Assembly: GCF_000214135.1 (NCBI RefSeq) | Contig: NZ_AFIE01000021.1 | Coordinates: 1 to 52,314, forward strand | DNA from: Acinetobacter sp. P8-3-8 | GTDB lineage: Bacteria > Pseudomonadota > Gammaproteobacteria > Pseudomonadales > Moraxellaceae | DNA: 52,314 nucleotides | Reading direction: 5' to 3' | Shown here: one piece after another, positions 51,042-52,314 of the stretch | Layout: each line of letters opens with the position of its first letter | Position numbering within the stretch: position 1 is the first letter of the stretch | Translations under genes and position numbers: made by a program | Notes under the pieces: generated by a model | Databases searched by the model: none | Told to the model about the DNA's origin: nothing | Seen by the model: only the letters and a program-made list of their open reading frames with translations

Positions 51042-51607
51042 TGTTGTGGCTCCTTGACTTCCGAAACTGGCAAACCTAAAGCAGCATTCAATTTGTTAAC
51101 TTGAACAGCAGGTAGGATCGCGATTGTTGGCTTTTCTTCAAATTTCTCTAAAAGTGATTTTGATTCAGGCCATACTTCCCATAGTTTTTTAAATGTATGA
51201 ACACTTTCAAGAACTGGGTTAATTTCACGAGACATTTGCTTTCTTTTAATGTCAAAATCTTCGCAAACGTCAACAGCTTTTTGGTATTCAATCGCAATAG
51301 CTTCATCACCTACATATAGCTTTGCTTTGAAATAACTATTGTCATGTCTACAACCCACTAGCCGACTTTCACTCAATCGAATGCAGTGTGAACGACCAGC
51401 AATTGATATGTAGAAATATGATGATTTCTCAAGAAAACCCTTTGGAAGGCTCTCCATTGCAATAAGATGTGAACCATAAATGTCTTGATAGACTTTTTCA
51501 CCAGCAATAATTTCTTGCTGTTTGGCATTTTTTTGTTTTGCATCAAATGCATGTGAAAGAATCGTTTCAAGCATTGCTTCACGTAAAGATTTAGTTAAGC
51601 GACTCAT
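51038..51607 (-). CDS. Possible Nmad5-type nucleotide modification protein
   Basis: The 189-residue protein starts MSRLTKSLREAMLETILSHA, like the opening of Nmad5 (nucleotide modification associated domain 5) proteins. A beta segment (YFYISIAGRSHCIRLSESRL) and a helical C-terminal half follow. Nmad domains are linked to modified phage DNA bases, but the activity is not known. The match rests on the N-terminal pattern as I remember it, so it should be tested. It overlaps both neighbours by ATGA. Confidence 0.45.
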   Translation of the reverse strand: MSRLTKSLREAMLETILSHAFDAKQKNAKQQEIIAGEKVYQDIYGSHLIAMESLPKGFLEKSSYFYISIAGRSHCIRLSESRLVGCRHDNSYFKAKLYVGDEAIAIEYQKAVDVCEDFDIKRKQMSREINPVLESVHTFKKLWEVWPESKSLLEKFEEKPTIAILPAVQVNKLNAALGLPVSEVKEPQQ

Positions 51608-51804
51608 GATTTCACCCCTACTTTAGCTGTTGCACTTTGATAACCTGAGCAACTAAAAACACCGCCTGCAAGCATTGCCAAGAGAATCAATACTAGGATT
51701 GAAGGAATAGCCAAGCCTGAGCTTCTATACTGAATGGTATTTTCAGCCGTAGGAGGCTGATTTAAATATTGAGTCGTTTGACTTTTAAGATGTGTTTGTT
51801 TCAT
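51604..51804 (-). CDS. Small prophage membrane protein
   Basis: The 66-residue protein has one transmembrane helix (about residues 31-49, IPSILVLILLAMLAGGVF) preceded by a polar segment of 30 residues and followed by a basic tail ending VGVKS. A Cys after GGVFS looks like a lipobox but is too far from the N terminus for a normal signal. AGGTGAA precedes the ATG. Function unknown. A hairpin lies between it and the first gene of the operon. Confidence 0.65.
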   Translation of the reverse strand: MKQTHLKSQTTQYLNQPPTAENTIQYRSSGLAIPSILVLILLAMLAGGVFSCSGYQSATAKVGVKS

Positions 51805-51823
51805 AATTCACCTGTTGTTTGGG

Positions 51824-51858
51824 AAAGCACACTGGTTTCGAGGTCGGTGTGCTTTTTT
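51824..51858. terminator. Hairpin between the first two early genes
   Basis: AAAGCACAC (51824-51832) pairs with GTGTGCTTT (51847-51855), with T6 on the plus strand. In the operon direction (minus) the tail is only three T. It would stop plus-strand transcripts well, and on the operon strand could act as a weak attenuator or antitermination target. Confidence 0.5.
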
Positions 51859-51859
51859 A

Positions 51860-52057
51860 TTAAGAATTACTTTCAATTGCGGTTCTGAGTTGGCAAAAAA
51901 AACAATTACATTTTTCATCTTTTTCACCGTTTACCGCTTCGCCCATTTGCTGATTTAAGCCAGTACCTTCCAAAACGTATTTTTCCATTGCTTGAGCGTG
52001 TTCAACTTGACCGCCTGAAAGCTGAAGGAGTTGTAAGCGTAAATTTTGAATTTCCAT
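51860..52057 (-). CDS. Hypothetical prophage protein, first gene of the early operon
   Basis: A 65-residue protein with a short N-terminal coiled coil (NLRLQLLQLSGG, HAQAMEKYVLEG) and a cysteine-rich C terminus, KCNCFFCQLRTAIE, with Cys in a CxCxxC spacing that could bind metal. A single weak GTGAGAC is the ribosome binding site. It is the first gene after the promoter at 52096-52124. Function unknown. Confidence 0.6.
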   Translation of the reverse strand: MEIQNLRLQLLQLSGGQVEHAQAMEKYVLEGTGLNQQMGEAVNGEKDEKCNCFFCQLRTAIESNS

Positions 52058-52095
52058 TTTTGTCTCACTGAGAAGGTTTGTTTGTCTGTGAGATA

Positions 52096-52124
52096 AATAT
52101 AACTACAGTTATTTTATTAGTCAA
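52096..52124 (-). promoter_or_regulatory. Early promoter of the prophage operon
   Basis: On the minus strand TTGACT (plus 52119-52124), a 17-bp spacer and TATATT (plus 52096-52101) form a near-consensus sigma-70 promoter 39 bp upstream of the first gene. Its strength and position mark it as the leftward early promoter. Confidence 0.75.
52099..52112. promoter_or_regulatory. Candidate repressor operator O1
   Basis: ATAACTACAGTTAT has perfect 6-bp arms (ATAACT and AGTTAT) around AC. It overlaps the -10 box and the adjoining half of the spacer. A second, related palindrome is 24 bp away centre to centre. Confidence 0.65.
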
Positions 52125-52136
52125 CACTATAGTTAT
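52123..52136. promoter_or_regulatory. Candidate repressor operator O2
   Basis: AACACTATAGTTAT contains the perfect 8-bp palindrome ACTATAGT and shares the right half AGTTAT with O1. It touches the -35 box. Two sites at about 2.3 helical turns fit cooperative binding of a CI-like dimer. Confidence 0.6.
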
Positions 52137-52184
52137 AAAAAATATTATTTTAATTATATTTTATGCTTTAATAGACAAAAGAAA

Positions 52185-52202
52185 ACCCTGCATATAGCAG
52201 GG
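52185..52202 (-). terminator. Terminator upstream of the early promoter
   Basis: CCCTGC and GCAGGG (with a TATAT loop on the minus strand) are followed on that strand by TTTTCTTTT. It would stop leftward transcripts coming from the right of the window before they reach the early promoter. Confidence 0.65.
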
Positions 52203-52284
52203 CGAGATAGGTCAAACTTAGTTATTACAGGTTATCCTTCATTAACCTTGGTGTTGATTATAAGTTTTAGGTGTTACAGGTAAA

Positions 52285-52305
52285 TGAAAACCCACGCTGG
52301 GTGGG
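52285..52305 (-). terminator. Second leftward terminator-like hairpin
   Basis: On the minus strand ACCCAC pairs with GTGGGT around CCAGC, followed by TTTTC. It resembles the hairpin 90 bp further left; the two may end separate leftward transcripts or bracket a small RNA. Confidence 0.5.
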
Positions 52306-52314
52306 TTAGATGAA

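Noticed and set aside
46288-52314. CRISPR array or toxin-antitoxin pair in the element
   Set aside because: No regularly spaced repeats were seen, and none of the small gene pairs has recognisable toxin or antitoxin motifs.

Overview
The window is chromosomal DNA of a low-GC gammaproteobacterium, almost certainly an Acinetobacter. The call rests on gene content and order (lptM-lysA-dapF-xerC, etfBA, rodA-mltB-rlpA, yadG-yadH-queF), on the protein sequences (GyrA with Ser81/Glu85 in the quinolone region), and on the AT-rich intergenic DNA with compact bidirectional hairpin terminators. No species can be named from this alone.

Layout. 1-6.3 kb: a Tim44-like membrane protein, radA, and two divergent small-amino-acid transporters (AGCS-type symporter and CycA) around a gap with nested inverted repeats. 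6.4-9.9 kb: an operon from a good promoter with lptM (LPS-assembly lipoprotein), lysA and dapF (the end of the DAP/lysine pathway) and xerC. 10-13 kb: two tandem GNAT acetyltransferases and an Lrp-type regulator divergent from a LysE/RhtB exporter. 13.4-19.7 kb: etfB-etfA, a frameshifted small membrane protein, gyrA with an unusual helical insert, and a NIF3/YqfO-like protein. 20-25.4 kb: fpr, trmO, two tandem CYTH-CHAD paralogues that look degenerate in opposite domains, and a DUF962/Mpo1-like protein. 25.7-30.8 kb: an orphan LuxR-type regulator, thiE, hemL, a GlcG/HbpS-like protein and an amidohydrolase. 31-35 kb: accessory-looking DNA with a short Ig-domain protein between 25-bp direct repeats, two tandem DUF3144 genes, and a lipoprotein of unknown role. 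35.1-37.2 kb: a TetR regulator, a quinone-oxidoreductase-like enzyme and a DUF1304 membrane protein behind a promoter with an embedded operator. 37.3-46 kb: an exported YtcJ-like amidohydrolase, the cell-wall group rodA-mltB-rlpA, an unknown protein, and the overlapping operon yadG-yadH-queF.

At 46,212 a tRNA-Arg(CCG) gene marks the edge of a prophage or related integrated element that continues past the right end. Fourteen tightly packed genes, all on the minus strand and pointing toward the tRNA, make up its early operon: a small Xis/AlpA-like DNA-binding protein next to the tRNA, a YopX-like protein, an HNH endonuclease, a YqaJ exonuclease with a RecT/Bet annealing protein, a possible Nmad5-type protein and several unknowns. 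Seven junctions are ATGA or TAATG overlaps, so translation is probably coupled. The operon starts from a near-consensus promoter at 52,096-52,124 covered by two related palindromes, the expected layout for a repressor-controlled early promoter. The repressor, replication, structural and integrase genes are not in the window.

The observations I find most worth following are the reciprocal decay of the CYTH-CHAD pair, three DnaA boxes within 58 bp upstream of that pair, the repeat-flanked Ig-domain gene, the inverted repeat covering the thiE start codon, the GyrA insert, and the operator-controlled phage promoter. I did not find a clear-cut new multi-gene system.
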